64,000 nucleotides of DNA, from assembly GCF_001742285.1 (NCBI RefSeq), contig NZ_MIEK01000078.1:62001-126000 (forward strand), in the 5' to 3' direction. The notes beneath the pieces are model-generated. The model searched no databases. It was not told where the DNA came from and saw only the letters and a list, made by a program, of their open reading frames with translations. The translations under genes and the position numbers were made by a program. Below are positions 43,213-51,900 of the stretch, in pieces (position 1 is the first letter of the stretch; each line of letters starts with the position of its first letter). Source of the stretch: Enterococcus rivorum (GTDB lineage: Bacteria; Bacillota; Bacilli; Lactobacillales; Enterococcaceae).

Positions 43213-43311
43213 AGTAAAACTACAATTTCTACTATTAAGGATTTTATTTTACTACTAGATTAGAATGTTTGGCTAACTGTATTTATAAAAAGTAGCTATT
43301 TAAGAAGTGTT

Positions 43312-43356
43312 TAGGAGGGGGGACAGAACAGATTAGTTTTGTACTACTCTCCTTTT
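43312..43356 (+). terminator. Imperfect hairpin after the large surface protein gene
   Basis: AGGAG pairs with CTCCT and inner ACAGAAC with GTTTTGT (one G-U), followed by TTTTGCTTT. A weak terminator; read-through to the signal-peptidase-like gene is plausible. Confidence 0.5.
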
Positions 43357-43454
43357 GCTTTATGCGAGTTAAAATATTAATCAAGGCAGAGGAGAAAAGT
43401 TGTTATGAATGTGGTTGTAAAATGAAATTTTTTTAATCAGGAGTGCAGATAAAC

Positions 43455-44048
43455 TTGAATTATTTTACCAATAAATATACTAAAAAAAGGAAGCGAAAAA
43501 GAAGTGCTGGTATAGCGGAAGAAATAATTATTAGCTTTGCGTTTACAGTCTTGGTGTTCTTAGCTATTTCATTTTTCACCTTTTCATTTCCGCAAGTTAA
43601 AGGGTACGGTATGAGTGGAACGCTTGAAAATAATGAACGTGTCATTGTGTATAAATATGATAAGATAAAACGATTTAAACTTGTCTATTTTAACGTACCA
43701 GGGAAAATAAATAGCTATTCCATTCGTAGGGTTATTGGTTTTCCAGGAGAAAAAATAGAATTTAGAAATAATAAACTTTTTATTAATGATCGTGAACAAG
43801 TAGAACGATTTTTAGAGACAAAAATGGATCAAGAAAACCAAGAAGAAATACAGTTATTTACAGAAAATTTTAGTTTGAGTCAACTAGATGGAAGTCCTAC
43901 AGTGGTACCGGAAGGGAAGTATTTAGTCTTGGGAGATAATCGCCCATATTCTTCTGATAGTCGTTATTATGGTTTTGTTGACAAAAAAGAAATTATTGGA
44001 GTTGTCATGTTAAAAATAGTAGGACTAAATCAATTAGAACGAGTATAG
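43455..44048 (+). CDS. Signal peptidase I-like protein lacking both catalytic residues
   Basis: Membrane protein of 197 residues of the SPase I (S26) family. Basic N-terminus (KYTKKRKRKRSAG), one membrane helix about 22-45, then the external domain. Family boxes are clear: IRRVIGFPGEKIEF, NKLFIN, and the intact box E GDNRPYSSDSRYYG. The catalytic Ser motif GDSM-x-PTL is here GYGMSGTL, putting Gly52 at the nucleophile position. The catalytic Lys of KRVIG is Arg91. It is therefore probably not a protease, but may be a chaperone such as SipA/LepA of streptococcal pilus loci. The start TTG 43455 (AGGAG at 43439-43443) is likely; a GTG at 43443 overlaps the ribosome site. Confidence 0.88.
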   Translation: MNYFTNKYTKKRKRKRSAGIAEEIIISFAFTVLVFLAISFFTFSFPQVKGYGMSGTLENNERVIVYKYDKIKRFKLVYFNVPGKINSYSIRRVIGFPGEKIEFRNNKLFINDREQVERFLETKMDQENQEEIQLFTENFSLSQLDGSPTVVPEGKYLVLGDNRPYSSDSRYYGFVDKKEIIGVVMLKIVGLNQLERV

Positions 44049-44168
44049 CTTTATTTTATAGTTATAATGAAATCAGTAATTTAGATTTATGTTCTAAATA
44101 ACTACCAGACCGTATGTACTTGGAAAAATAGATGGGCATTATCTATTTGTTCTTCTTAATAAGTTTTG

Positions 44169-44199
44169 AAATCCCAGCAGAATAGTTGGGATTATTTTT
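44169..44199 (+). terminator. Terminator of the WxL locus
   Basis: AATCCCA pairs with TGGGATT over a ten-base loop, followed by ATTTTTG. The gap 44049-44338 otherwise holds the DeoR operator repeats. Confidence 0.75.
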
Positions 44200-44278
44200 G
44201 TTAAAGATATTGTAAATTCTAACTACTGATAAATCTAAGCTAAAGTGAAGGACTATTTAGATTTCATTTGCGGGTGAA

Positions 44279-44307
44279 TGCAAAAGTTTGCAAAAGATTG
44301 CAAAAAA
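44279..44307 (+). promoter_or_regulatory. Three direct repeats TTGCAAAAG at 10-bp period
   Basis: TGCAAAAG starts at 44279, 44289 and 44299, exactly one helical turn apart, the last copy reading TGCAAAAA. Direct repeats on one DNA face are typical of DeoR-family operators, and the DeoR-type gene starts 31 bp downstream. Confidence 0.7.
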
Positions 44308-44338
44308 TAGTAAACTATCTTCAATAAGGAGTGCTAAT

Positions 44339-45097
44339 ATGCTAATTGAAGAACGAATCAATCGAATGAAGGAATATTTGAACGAGAAAAAAAGTGCCTC
44401 TATTGAAGAACTAGCTGAATTACTTAAGGTTTCCAAAGACACCATTCGACGGGATTTAATTAAACTTGAGAAGCAAAATCAGGTTAAGCGAATTCATGGT
44501 GGTGTGATGTTGACAAGAACTAAAGAAGCGCTGATTTTCGATTACGAAGAACGCTCTAGTCAGTTTCAGGAAATTAAAGAAAAATTAGCCAAACGAGCAG
44601 TTCAGTTGATTAGAAATGATTCCTCTATTTTATTTGATGCATCAACAACAGTCGAAGCGGTAATCCCTCATTTAAACAATAAAGGGATTTTAGCGATTAC
44701 CAATTCTTTGTCGCATGCGGTTTTATTAGCTCAATTAGAGAATTGTGAGATTAATCTTTTGCCAGGTAAGCTTCATAAAAAACAGCTATTTATTTCAGGA
44801 ACGGAAACGGTTAATAAAATTAGTGACTACAATGTAGATTACGTTTTAATAGGTATTTTTGCAATTAATCAAGATGGATTATTTATTCATACTGAAGAAG
44901 AAGGGCTTGTAAAAAGACAGATGATTCGTCAAAGCAAGCAAATCATTGCATTAGCCGATCACAGTAAAATCAATACTACCGGTTTTTTCAAAGTTTGCCA
45001 TTTAAATGAAATTGATAGCTTAATCACAGACGAAATGCCCGACGAAGAATTTTCTAGAGCATTAGCAAAAAACAATGTTGAATTAATACTAATCTAA
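44339..45097 (+). CDS. DeoR/GlpR-family regulator
   Basis: Transcription regulator of 252 residues. HTH about 5-57: SIEELAELLKVSKDTIRRDL and KRIHGGVML, the standard DeoR start. Sugar-phosphate-sensing DeoRC domain about 75-235, with FDASTTVEAVIPHL, ITNSLSHAVLLAQ and the metal/ligand-side motif ADHSKI. I chose ATG 44339 because AAGGAGTG lies upstream; the frame opens 17 codons earlier within the operator repeats. It is cotranscribed with the M24-like gene 13 bases downstream and probably represses both through the direct repeats at 44279. Confidence 0.92.
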   Translation: MLIEERINRMKEYLNEKKSASIEELAELLKVSKDTIRRDLIKLEKQNQVKRIHGGVMLTRTKEALIFDYEERSSQFQEIKEKLAKRAVQLIRNDSSILFDASTTVEAVIPHLNNKGILAITNSLSHAVLLAQLENCEINLLPGKLHKKQLFISGTETVNKISDYNVDYVLIGIFAINQDGLFIHTEEEGLVKRQMIRQSKQIIALADHSKINTTGFFKVCHLNEIDSLITDEMPDEEFSRALAKNNVELILI

Positions 45098-45110
45098 AGG
45101 AGAATTTCCC

Positions 45111-46493
45111 ATGAAAAATATAGTACTGAAAGAAATTATTGAACCAAAAACGTATCCAGATGTCAGCCCAACTTTTTTAACCGATCAAACGATGGAAGAA
45201 AGAAAACAAAAATTACTTCACGTAATGAAAAGCTTTGATTATGATTGTTTAGTCGTTTATGCAGACAAAGAGCATGGCTCCAATTTTGAATACTTAACAG
45301 GATTTATTCCCCGATTTGAAGAAGGTTTGCTAATCATCAATAAAAAAGGTGAGACCCATTTAGTGTTGGGAAATGAAAATTTGAAGATGGCCAACTATGC
45401 AAGAGTTCCTGTAAAATTGCATCATTCTCCATTGTTTTCTTTGCCTAATCAGCCGATGGAAGGTGGGGCACCATTAGAAGATATTTTTATGGAGATTGGT
45501 TTAGACAAAAGTGCCAAATTAGGAATCGTTGCGTGGAAAATGTTTACGAAAAATGCACAAGCGAAGCAGCTTTTTGATATACCTTACTTCATCATGGAGG
45601 CAATCAAAGCAGTTGTTAGTAAAGAAGCCATCGTTGAAAATGCGTGTGATTTGTTTATTCATGGTTCTTATGGCGTGAGAACAAGAAATAACGCTAACGA
45701 GATTGCTCATTACGAATATGGTGCGAATTTAGCTTCAACAAGTATGTTGAATGCAATGAACAAAGTTACGGTTGGGATAAAAGAAAGTGAATTAGGCGCC
45801 TGCTTAAATTCAGAAGGCCAAACAAATAATGTTGTAACGATAGCGACAGCAGGAGCCCGTTTTGGCTATGCAAATCTCTATCCAACGCACAAGCAAGTGC
45901 AGTTAGGAGAGAATCTTTCTCTAACAACTAGTTATAAAGGAGGATTATCCAGTCGTTCTGGATTCGTGGTAGAAAATGAGAATCAGCTTCCAGTGGAACA
46001 AAAAGATTATTTGGAACGAATAGTAAAACCTTACTTTAATGCAGTTGTTACTTGGCTTACAGAAGAAAAGATTGGAGTCACTGGCGATGCTCTCTATCAG
46101 CAAATTGAAGCGGTTTTTCCAAAAGAAAAATATGGCTGGCATTTAAATCCTGGTCATTTAGTTTCTGACGAAGAGTGGATGTCTTCTCCTGTATACGACG
46201 GTTCTGAGGAATTAATTCAAAGCGGGATGATTTTTCAAATTGATATTATTCCTTCAGTTAGTGGCTATAACGGAACGAGTGCAGAGGAATGTGTGGCAAT
46301 AGCAGACTTAGAACTGCAACAAGAAATTCAAGCAAAGTATCCAGAACTTTGGGAACGAATATTAGCTAGAAGAGCGTATCTAAAAGAAAAATTGACTATT
46401 GATATTCATCCACAAATCTTGCCGTTGTCTAATACAGTAGGATATTTAAGACCATTTTTCTTGGCGAAAGACAAAGCGTTAAGTGTTGAATAA
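45111..46493 (+). CDS. M24-family (Xaa-Pro peptidase/creatinase fold) protein, metal site degenerate
   Basis: A 460-residue cytoplasmic protein. N-terminal creatinase-like domain about 20-190 (CLVVYADKEHGSNFEYLTGF) and C-terminal pita-bread domain about 195-425. In active M24 enzymes the metal ligands are Asp, Asp, His, Glu, Glu. Here the first two positions appear to be Thr/Ser (LSLTTSYKGGLSSRSG), His is kept (HLNPGHL), the first Glu looks like Asp (FQIDIIPS) and the last Glu is kept (AEECVAI). It may be a metal-free creatinase-like hydrolase rather than a peptidase. It is paired with a DeoR regulator, suggesting a small catabolic unit. GGAGAA precedes ATG. Confidence 0.8.
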   Translation: MKNIVLKEIIEPKTYPDVSPTFLTDQTMEERKQKLLHVMKSFDYDCLVVYADKEHGSNFEYLTGFIPRFEEGLLIINKKGETHLVLGNENLKMANYARVPVKLHHSPLFSLPNQPMEGGAPLEDIFMEIGLDKSAKLGIVAWKMFTKNAQAKQLFDIPYFIMEAIKAVVSKEAIVENACDLFIHGSYGVRTRNNANEIAHYEYGANLASTSMLNAMNKVTVGIKESELGACLNSEGQTNNVVTIATAGARFGYANLYPTHKQVQLGENLSLTTSYKGGLSSRSGFVVENENQLPVEQKDYLERIVKPYFNAVVTWLTEEKIGVTGDALYQQIEAVFPKEKYGWHLNPGHLVSDEEWMSSPVYDGSEELIQSGMIFQIDIIPSVSGYNGTSAEECVAIADLELQQEIQAKYPELWERILARRAYLKEKLTIDIHPQILPLSNTVGYLRPFFLAKDKALSVE

Positions 46494-46524
46494 ATTTCGA
46501 GAAAACTAATTTGAAAATAAGAAA

Positions 46525-46570
46525 CGTATCAGACAATTGCTAAAAATAGCGTGGCTGGATACGTTTTTTT
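46525..46570 (+). terminator. Terminator of the DeoR-M24 unit
   Basis: CGTATCAGACA pairs with TGGCTGGATACG with one bulge, followed by seven T. Confidence 0.75.
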
Positions 46571-46640
46571 GTATGTTTAATCGTTAGCGAATTGGTATAA
46601 TTGTTTCAAGCTTTATGTCTATTGGTAAAAGGAAGTTAAA

Positions 46641-47354
46641 ATGAAAAAAGTGACGAATGGGAGTGAAGGAATGAGTAATCATGAAGAAGAAGTTGAAACG
46701 AAAGAAATTCAAAAGCATCCGAGAAATAAAAATAAAAAGCGGGTACGCTCAGCAGCTTTAGTGCTTTTGGGAATAGTTATAGGAATTATCGGTTATATGA
46801 TGTATATGAATTTAGAACCCTTTACTGATGAAGCAAAAGTCGCAGGTATACCAGATGATTATATCAAAGTAGTTAAGCAGTCGGATGATTCTTTGGCACC
46901 ATTGTTTATTGCAAGTGCTAAGTATGACTATAATACAAGTGGTAAAACAATCAGTATTTATGTGGATTATTATGAAAAAGAAGTCCAAAAAAAACATGAT
47001 CTGGTGTTAAATGTCGATCAGATGGATGAGGGTCCTCTTGCAGGAACTATTTATAGTGGTTTGACTTCCACTGAGGAGCTAGGCGACTTTCAAGATTTGT
47101 TAGTGACTATAAATAGTAATAAGGCAAGATATACAGGCAATTACTCTTTTGAAGAAGTCAATTTGAACACAGAGAATGGCTTATTGTTTACTGAAAATGC
47201 CTTTGAGGATGGCAAAGTAACTAAAGGGAAAAAATATGTCATGCAAGCATGGTCAACTGGACAAAAAATCTATAATAACGAAAAGGATTTGTTTAGTAAT
47301 AAATTTTTGAAAGAGAGTCCTCAAACGGTTCTATTCTATTTTGTAATCGAGTAA
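46641..47354 (+). CDS. Membrane-anchored hypothetical protein
   Basis: A 237-residue protein with a charged cytoplasmic N-terminus (KHPRNKNKKRVRSA), one membrane helix about 35-55 (LVLLGIVIGIIGYMMYMNL) and an external domain of about 180 residues. That domain is beta-rich, with YVDYYEKEVQKKHDLVLN and a C-terminal VLFYFVIE. No family was recognised. It is probably a surface-exposed single-pass protein. AAAGGAAG precedes the ATG. It stands 91 bp upstream of the carbonic anhydrase gene and may share its transcript. Confidence 0.65.
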   Translation: MKKVTNGSEGMSNHEEEVETKEIQKHPRNKNKKRVRSAALVLLGIVIGIIGYMMYMNLEPFTDEAKVAGIPDDYIKVVKQSDDSLAPLFIASAKYDYNTSGKTISIYVDYYEKEVQKKHDLVLNVDQMDEGPLAGTIYSGLTSTEELGDFQDLLVTINSNKARYTGNYSFEEVNLNTENGLLFTENAFEDGKVTKGKKYVMQAWSTGQKIYNNEKDLFSNKFLKESPQTVLFYFVIE

Positions 47355-47445
47355 AAAACAACTCATTCCAATCAAAAACAATTGTTTTTTAACTAAAAAA
47401 AGAGTATAGTATGCAATGTAAAAATAACGAGAATGAGGTTGAGAG

Positions 47446-48219
47446 ATGAAAAAGAAAATATGGTTAAGCATCGCAATAAGTGGTGTATTACTAATGTCAA
47501 CAGCTTGCTCTACAGAAAAGCAAGCAACAGATGGTACAAAAGATAAACAACAAACAGAACAAAGCACTGAGAAAAAAGTGGATGAAGGTCATCTCGATTA
47601 TAGTGATCAAAAAGATTGGGAATTCACTGCTGGGAAAATGCAGTCTCCCATTGATATTCCAACAAATAAAACAGAAAAAATGACCGAAGATACGGGAACG
47701 ATTCAACTTGAATATGGGACAGATATCACAAGTGTCGAAAATAACGGTCATAGCATTGAAGTAACAGATGGTGGAAGTGCAGTTATTAATGGTAGACATT
47801 TTAACTTAGCACAATTTCATTTTCATGCAGAAAGTGAGCATACAATTGACGGAAAACATTTTCCAATGGAAGCACATTTTGTGAATAAAGCTCAAAGTGG
47901 AAGAATTGCGGTAATTGGTGTCTTCTTCAAAGAAGGAAAAGAAAATAAAGGCTTTCAAGAAGTTTTGGATGACGTAACAGATGAGAAAAATGATCCAATC
48001 ACTGACTTAGATGAAATGATTCCAGCCAATAAAAGCTATTATCATTATCTAGGTTCGTTAACTACGCCACCTTTAATAGAAAACGTAGAATGGTATGTGA
48101 TGAAAAATCCAATTGAAGTTTCAAAAGAACAAATAGCATCTTTTAAAAAATTATATGCTCACAATAATCGTGAGATTCAACCGTTAAATGACCGTGTTGT
48201 ATTGGAACATGGAGAGTAA
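47446..48219 (+). CDS. Alpha-type carbonic anhydrase lipoprotein
   Basis: Zinc enzyme of 257 residues that interconverts CO2 and bicarbonate outside the cell. Lipobox MSTAC with lipidated C21, then a charged linker to about residue 45. The mature domain has the alpha-CA pattern: WEFTAGKMQSPIDI (about 62-75), the zinc ligands in FHFHAESEH plus MEAHFV (about 124-147), and LGSLTTPPLIENVEW with the conserved Thr-Thr-Pro-Pro. Length and motifs are complete. Terminator at 48244. Confidence 0.93.
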   Translation: MKKKIWLSIAISGVLLMSTACSTEKQATDGTKDKQQTEQSTEKKVDEGHLDYSDQKDWEFTAGKMQSPIDIPTNKTEKMTEDTGTIQLEYGTDITSVENNGHSIEVTDGGSAVINGRHFNLAQFHFHAESEHTIDGKHFPMEAHFVNKAQSGRIAVIGVFFKEGKENKGFQEVLDDVTDEKNDPITDLDEMIPANKSYYHYLGSLTTPPLIENVEWYVMKNPIEVSKEQIASFKKLYAHNNREIQPLNDRVVLEHGE

Positions 48220-48243
48220 AAAAAGCGATTGAACAGATTGGAA

Positions 48244-48290
48244 AAACCACCTAAGATAAACGTTTTTTTGTTTATCTTAGGTGGTTTTTC
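48244..48290. terminator. Bidirectional terminator
   Basis: AACCACCTAAGATAAAC pairs with GTTTATCTTAGGTGGTT, followed by TTTTC; A-run precedes the stem. It separates the carbonic anhydrase gene from the leftward genes. Confidence 0.9.
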
Positions 48291-48304
48291 TCTAAAATAA
48301 GTAA

Positions 48305-49186
48305 CTAAGATTTTTCAGTACTATCTTGTTCCGTCGGTTCAGCTGTTTCACGACGTTCTATCTTTTCTAGCAATTCTTGTTGTTGCTCTAATATTCTCAC
48401 TAAACGTTCTTCAGTAGTGCTGCTGTCTTCTAATGGTTGTTTTTTCTTTTTACGCAACAATTGTGGATAGCTAGTGCGAAGTCGAAGTAACATCCCTGTA
48501 ATGAGAACTAGAAAACTGCCAGTAAAAGCAACGATAAAATACAAACGCCATTGATTTAGAATATCTAACCAGTTTTGCAAAATGGAGGGTGTCGCTGCCA
48601 CTTGTTTTACATCACCAATAATTTTTTGTGCGCCTTGAATCAAAGTAGAAATGTCTTTAAAAATAGTTGATAACGAGAAAGTAAATTTTTCTAAAAAGTG
48701 TGTCAGATTATTTACTAAAAGTTGTAGTTCAGTAGGGCTCACTTTTTGGAAATTGCTTTGAAGGGTAGTCATAGTTTCGACTGTGGTTGAAACCACAAAG
48801 CCACCGCAAACGATACTACCAACAAGTAACATGGAATAGCCAATAAATAGCAAAATGTCACTTAGCGCCCAGCGTCCATTTTTTCGCATTCTCCAAAGAT
48901 AAATTAGGAAAAAAACAATGAAACCTATAAAAAGAAGGATTTCTAAAATCAGCACGACACCAACTAGAATCGTCCCATTCGTTATCTTTTGTATCAATAG
49001 TTCTAACCAGTTGGCATTAGAAAAAAGTAAAAGAGCATTTTGCAAAGAAAGTGGAAGTTGTGTACTAAAAAGCCACTTAAGAATCGTTGTTTGAAAAAAG
49101 GCAAGAAGCAATGCTATGAGTAAAAATCCAAGCGTGCCCCAGTACATGATTTTACGATTATGGCTGAGTTTTTGGTCATTTGACAT
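48305..49186 (-). CDS. Membrane protein of unknown function
   Basis: A 293-residue protein with four predicted helices: about 15-35, 68-95, 107-130 and 215-240. A roughly 80-residue external loop (about 130-210) is amphipathic and helical (LQLLVNNLTHFLEKF). The cytoplasmic C-terminus (about 250-293) is charged and coiled-coil-like (LVRILEQQQELLEKIERRE). I recognise no family. It lies 74 bp downstream of the split MalT-like regulator on the same strand and might be its target. Confidence 0.65.
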   Translation of the reverse strand: MSNDQKLSHNRKIMYWGTLGFLLIALLLAFFQTTILKWLFSTQLPLSLQNALLLFSNANWLELLIQKITNGTILVGVVLILEILLFIGFIVFFLIYLWRMRKNGRWALSDILLFIGYSMLLVGSIVCGGFVVSTTVETMTTLQSNFQKVSPTELQLLVNNLTHFLEKFTFSLSTIFKDISTLIQGAQKIIGDVKQVAATPSILQNWLDILNQWRLYFIVAFTGSFLVLITGMLLRLRTSYPQLLRKKKKQPLEDSSTTEERLVRILEQQQELLEKIERRETAEPTEQDSTEKS

Positions 49187-49259
49187 TTGTTCGGCTCCTT
49201 TGAGTCAACTTAAAATAAATGTTGCAATTTTCTCTATTTTATCATGAGTGCTCCTTTTA

Positions 49260-50585
49260 TTATAATAAATTGAGTTCCCTGGCTTTTTCAACTACGGTTA
49301 TTCTTGAGTTAACCTCCAGTTTTCGGTAGATATTTAAAATGTGGGTTTTAACGGTGGCTTCAGAGATAAATAAGGATTGCGCCATTTCTTTATTAGTGGC
49401 ACCATTTGCAATTTCCATCAAGACTTCTTTTTCTCTGGCTGTTAGCATTGTTCCGCTATCATCACAACAAATCAACAGAACTTCTTTATGAAACTGTTGC
49501 TCTTTTGGGTCTAGTTTCTCTATTAAATGGGTTCCATATGAATGATGCAATGTTACTAATGTTTCTTTATATAGATAAAAAGGTGCTTTAATAGTATTCT
49601 CGCAGGCGTAATATAAGCTTTCACCATACAAATTTTTTATCAATCGCTCATCTGAGGAGTTCATTTCAAGTAGGATTGTTATTTTTAACAAAGTTCCTTC
49701 AACTGTTTTAAGCAACAATTTATTTCTTCGGCTATTGATTAGTAGATGATCTACCATAGTAAGGGCTGCACGATAGTCTTGTTGTTTAAGCAAGATCAAG
49801 CTGTAAAATAGTTGATTATTCATGTTTTGAAAAGAGGGGTTCTCGTGATAACTATTAATAAATGAATCTTGGTATTGTTTACTTAACTGGTTGTTTTTCA
49901 AGCAATATTTAATTAAGCCGGATTTTACTAAAGAGTTCGCATAGTTAGACATCTCGTGTTCAAATTGTTGAACTATCTTAAAGGCACTCTCTGGTTGATT
50001 ACTTAAGTATAAAAATTCTGCTTGATTGTAAAGGTAAGCCGCTTGCAAATGTTCACTTTCTTGGTTACTGGCTTTTTTTAGTGTGTTAGCGGCTTTTTCC
50101 ATTTTAAACTGCTTCAAATAGATACCGGTAATAGTAATATAGAAATTGATGAAATAGTTTTTTTGCATTGACGGACTAAACTGGAATAATCGAATCCAAT
50201 CTTTTATTTTTCTTAAAAGCGCTAGGGCTTTACTTAGTTCACCCATTTCTTCATATAGTTGAGCCAATAAGGTGAAATTAAAGTAAGTTAAAAAAGGATT
50301 TTGATCTTCTTCATTAAGTTGGTTACTAAGATTGATTGATTGGATTGCTTCTCCAAATTGGTCTTGAAAATAGTGGACAGTTGCGTTTTTTAGTAAAATA
50401 AATGCTTTTGATGTCTGATTCAATTTTAGTCGATCAATTTCAGCACGAGTAATAGTCGTTTGTTTCATTGAAGATGGATCAATACCCAATAAAATTTTGA
50501 GCCCTTCGACCGCTTTTATTTCCTTTGCATGAGGATATTCTTTTTCTAACAAATCAATCAACTGGGTACACTGCGTATGCTCCAA
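49260..50585 (-). CDS. MalT-like regulator, C-terminal part (TPR + LuxR HTH) after an in-frame stop
   Basis: A 441-codon frame with TPR-like helices (about 70-320, e.g. LAQLYEEMGELSKALALLRK) and a complete LuxR-type HTH at the end (about 380-441; LTAREKEVLMEIANGATNKE, then ATVKTHILNIYRKL). It has no ATPase domain. It is in the same frame as the ATPase-containing frame 50592-51833, separated by one TAA and two codons. Its first possible start is TTG 50585 with no ribosome site. Together the two halves make about 856 residues, near MalT length, so this is most likely the back half of one interrupted gene. Confidence 0.8.
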   Translation of the reverse strand: MEHTQCTQLIDLLEKEYPHAKEIKAVEGLKILLGIDPSSMKQTTITRAEIDRLKLNQTSKAFILLKNATVHYFQDQFGEAIQSINLSNQLNEEDQNPFLTYFNFTLLAQLYEEMGELSKALALLRKIKDWIRLFQFSPSMQKNYFINFYITITGIYLKQFKMEKAANTLKKASNQESEHLQAAYLYNQAEFLYLSNQPESAFKIVQQFEHEMSNYANSLVKSGLIKYCLKNNQLSKQYQDSFINSYHENPSFQNMNNQLFYSLILLKQQDYRAALTMVDHLLINSRRNKLLLKTVEGTLLKITILLEMNSSDERLIKNLYGESLYYACENTIKAPFYLYKETLVTLHHSYGTHLIEKLDPKEQQFHKEVLLICCDDSGTMLTAREKEVLMEIANGATNKEMAQSLFISEATVKTHILNIYRKLEVNSRITVVEKARELNLL

Positions 50586-50591
50586 ATTGGA

Positions 50592-51833
50592 TTAGTGATA
50601 AAAAATCTTTTGATAAGCAAAGTCAATGTTTTTACTAGCTATCACGACAGGCACTTCTCCAAGGTAATAAAGAAAACGAACGGAATGTGGCTCACTAACG
50701 ATGAGTTGCATAAGTTGCTCATATTCTTTTAATTCTAAAAGGAGTCTTAGAGCTTCCTCGGTATCTCCTTGCTGAATAAAACTATTTATACCAAGGAGAC
50801 ATAGCTTGTTTCTTTCTTTTGGAGAGAGTAGTTGAAATTTTTTAAATAAAAATTCTTTGAAAATAGGGTGGTATTGATAGACTTGCTGAGTTGTATCAAT
50901 GCAGTCAATTAACAGATTCTTATTCAATAAAGTTTGCATCATTTTAGGAAAGACAACAGCAGGAAATAATTCTTCGCAAAGCGCTTTGTTGACGTTATTA
51001 AAATACGCAGTTTTTATTAAAAATTCTTGTTCTGTCTCCGATAACTGTTGAAAAATTTCTTTAGATAGATAGTCTGAAAAAATTCGATCGTTTTTTTTCA
51101 AATCTTCCAATTCAGTGAGTCCTGTCCTCAAGTTAGCTGCGACCAATAATTGCAGCCCCCCAATCCAACCATTAGCAAAGGAAAGGAGTTCTTGCTTTTC
51201 TGTATCTGATAAATTAGCGCCAGTGGTATTTTTTATAAACTGTAATGCTTCTACATCTGTTAGCAGAAAATCCGTTTGATTAATATACTGAAGTTGATTG
51301 TTCATTTCTAACATGCCTAAATAAATATTGGGTTCGTACCTAGTCAACAGAACCATATGAATAGCGTTTGGTGACTCAGCTAAGAAAAGTTCAAAGGATT
51401 TTAGCACTTCTGGATTTGTTAGGAGGTGAAAATCATCTAGAATGATAAAAATGTCTTCGCTTTCAAACAAGCAATTGCATAAAAAGGTAACAATTTCTTC
51501 AATAGACTGATTAATAGCACCTGCTTGGAAAAAGGCTAAGAAGTCATTTTTAAATTTTCCTAATTGCGACTCCAATGCTTCAACTAAATAACCCCAAAAA
51601 ACGAAAAGATGATTGCAGTCTTGGGCTAAGCGTATCCATTTGACGGTTTCCGCTGGATAATCTGACAAAAGAGAATTTATAGCGGTTGTTTTGCCGCGAC
51701 CAGCCCCTGCTTCCACAACCAGTAATTTTTTTGCTGTAATCATGCTAAGTTTATTCAACAAAACAGGTCGTTGAACCAAATCATGTCTAAGTTCTGGCGC
51801 TTTTGTTCGACTGCTTAGAGTTTGCTTTTTCAT
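50592..51833 (-). CDS. MalT-like regulator, N-terminal STAND ATPase part, ended by a premature stop
   Basis: A 413-residue frame with the MalT-type ATPase: DLVQRPVLLNKLSMITAKKL, Walker A GAGRGKTTAI (about 44-53), Walker B IFIILDDFHLL (about 128-138), then VVLLTRYEPNIYLG-like sensor and winged-helix region with FANGWIGGLQLL. In intact relatives this continues into TPR repeats and a LuxR HTH. Here it stops with TAA at 50592-50594 and the remainder continues in the same frame. Alone it cannot bind DNA. It lies 176 bp downstream of an ABC exporter operon on the same strand. Confidence 0.8.
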   Translation of the reverse strand: MKKQTLSSRTKAPELRHDLVQRPVLLNKLSMITAKKLLVVEAGAGRGKTTAINSLLSDYPAETVKWIRLAQDCNHLFVFWGYLVEALESQLGKFKNDFLAFFQAGAINQSIEEIVTFLCNCLFESEDIFIILDDFHLLTNPEVLKSFELFLAESPNAIHMVLLTRYEPNIYLGMLEMNNQLQYINQTDFLLTDVEALQFIKNTTGANLSDTEKQELLSFANGWIGGLQLLVAANLRTGLTELEDLKKNDRIFSDYLSKEIFQQLSETEQEFLIKTAYFNNVNKALCEELFPAVVFPKMMQTLLNKNLLIDCIDTTQQVYQYHPIFKEFLFKKFQLLSPKERNKLCLLGINSFIQQGDTEEALRLLLELKEYEQLMQLIVSEPHSVRFLYYLGEVPVVIASKNIDFAYQKIFYH

Positions 51834-51900
51834 TGTGAATCATCCTTTGTCTGTTTCTTATTTTGAATGAGATTGTGATCTATCTATTTGAGTTATTTCA

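Noticed and set aside
43608-43616. Ser54 in GYGMSGTL as the signal peptidase nucleophile
   Set aside because: In the family the Ser directly precedes the conserved Met; here that position is Gly52 and Ser54 lies after the Met.
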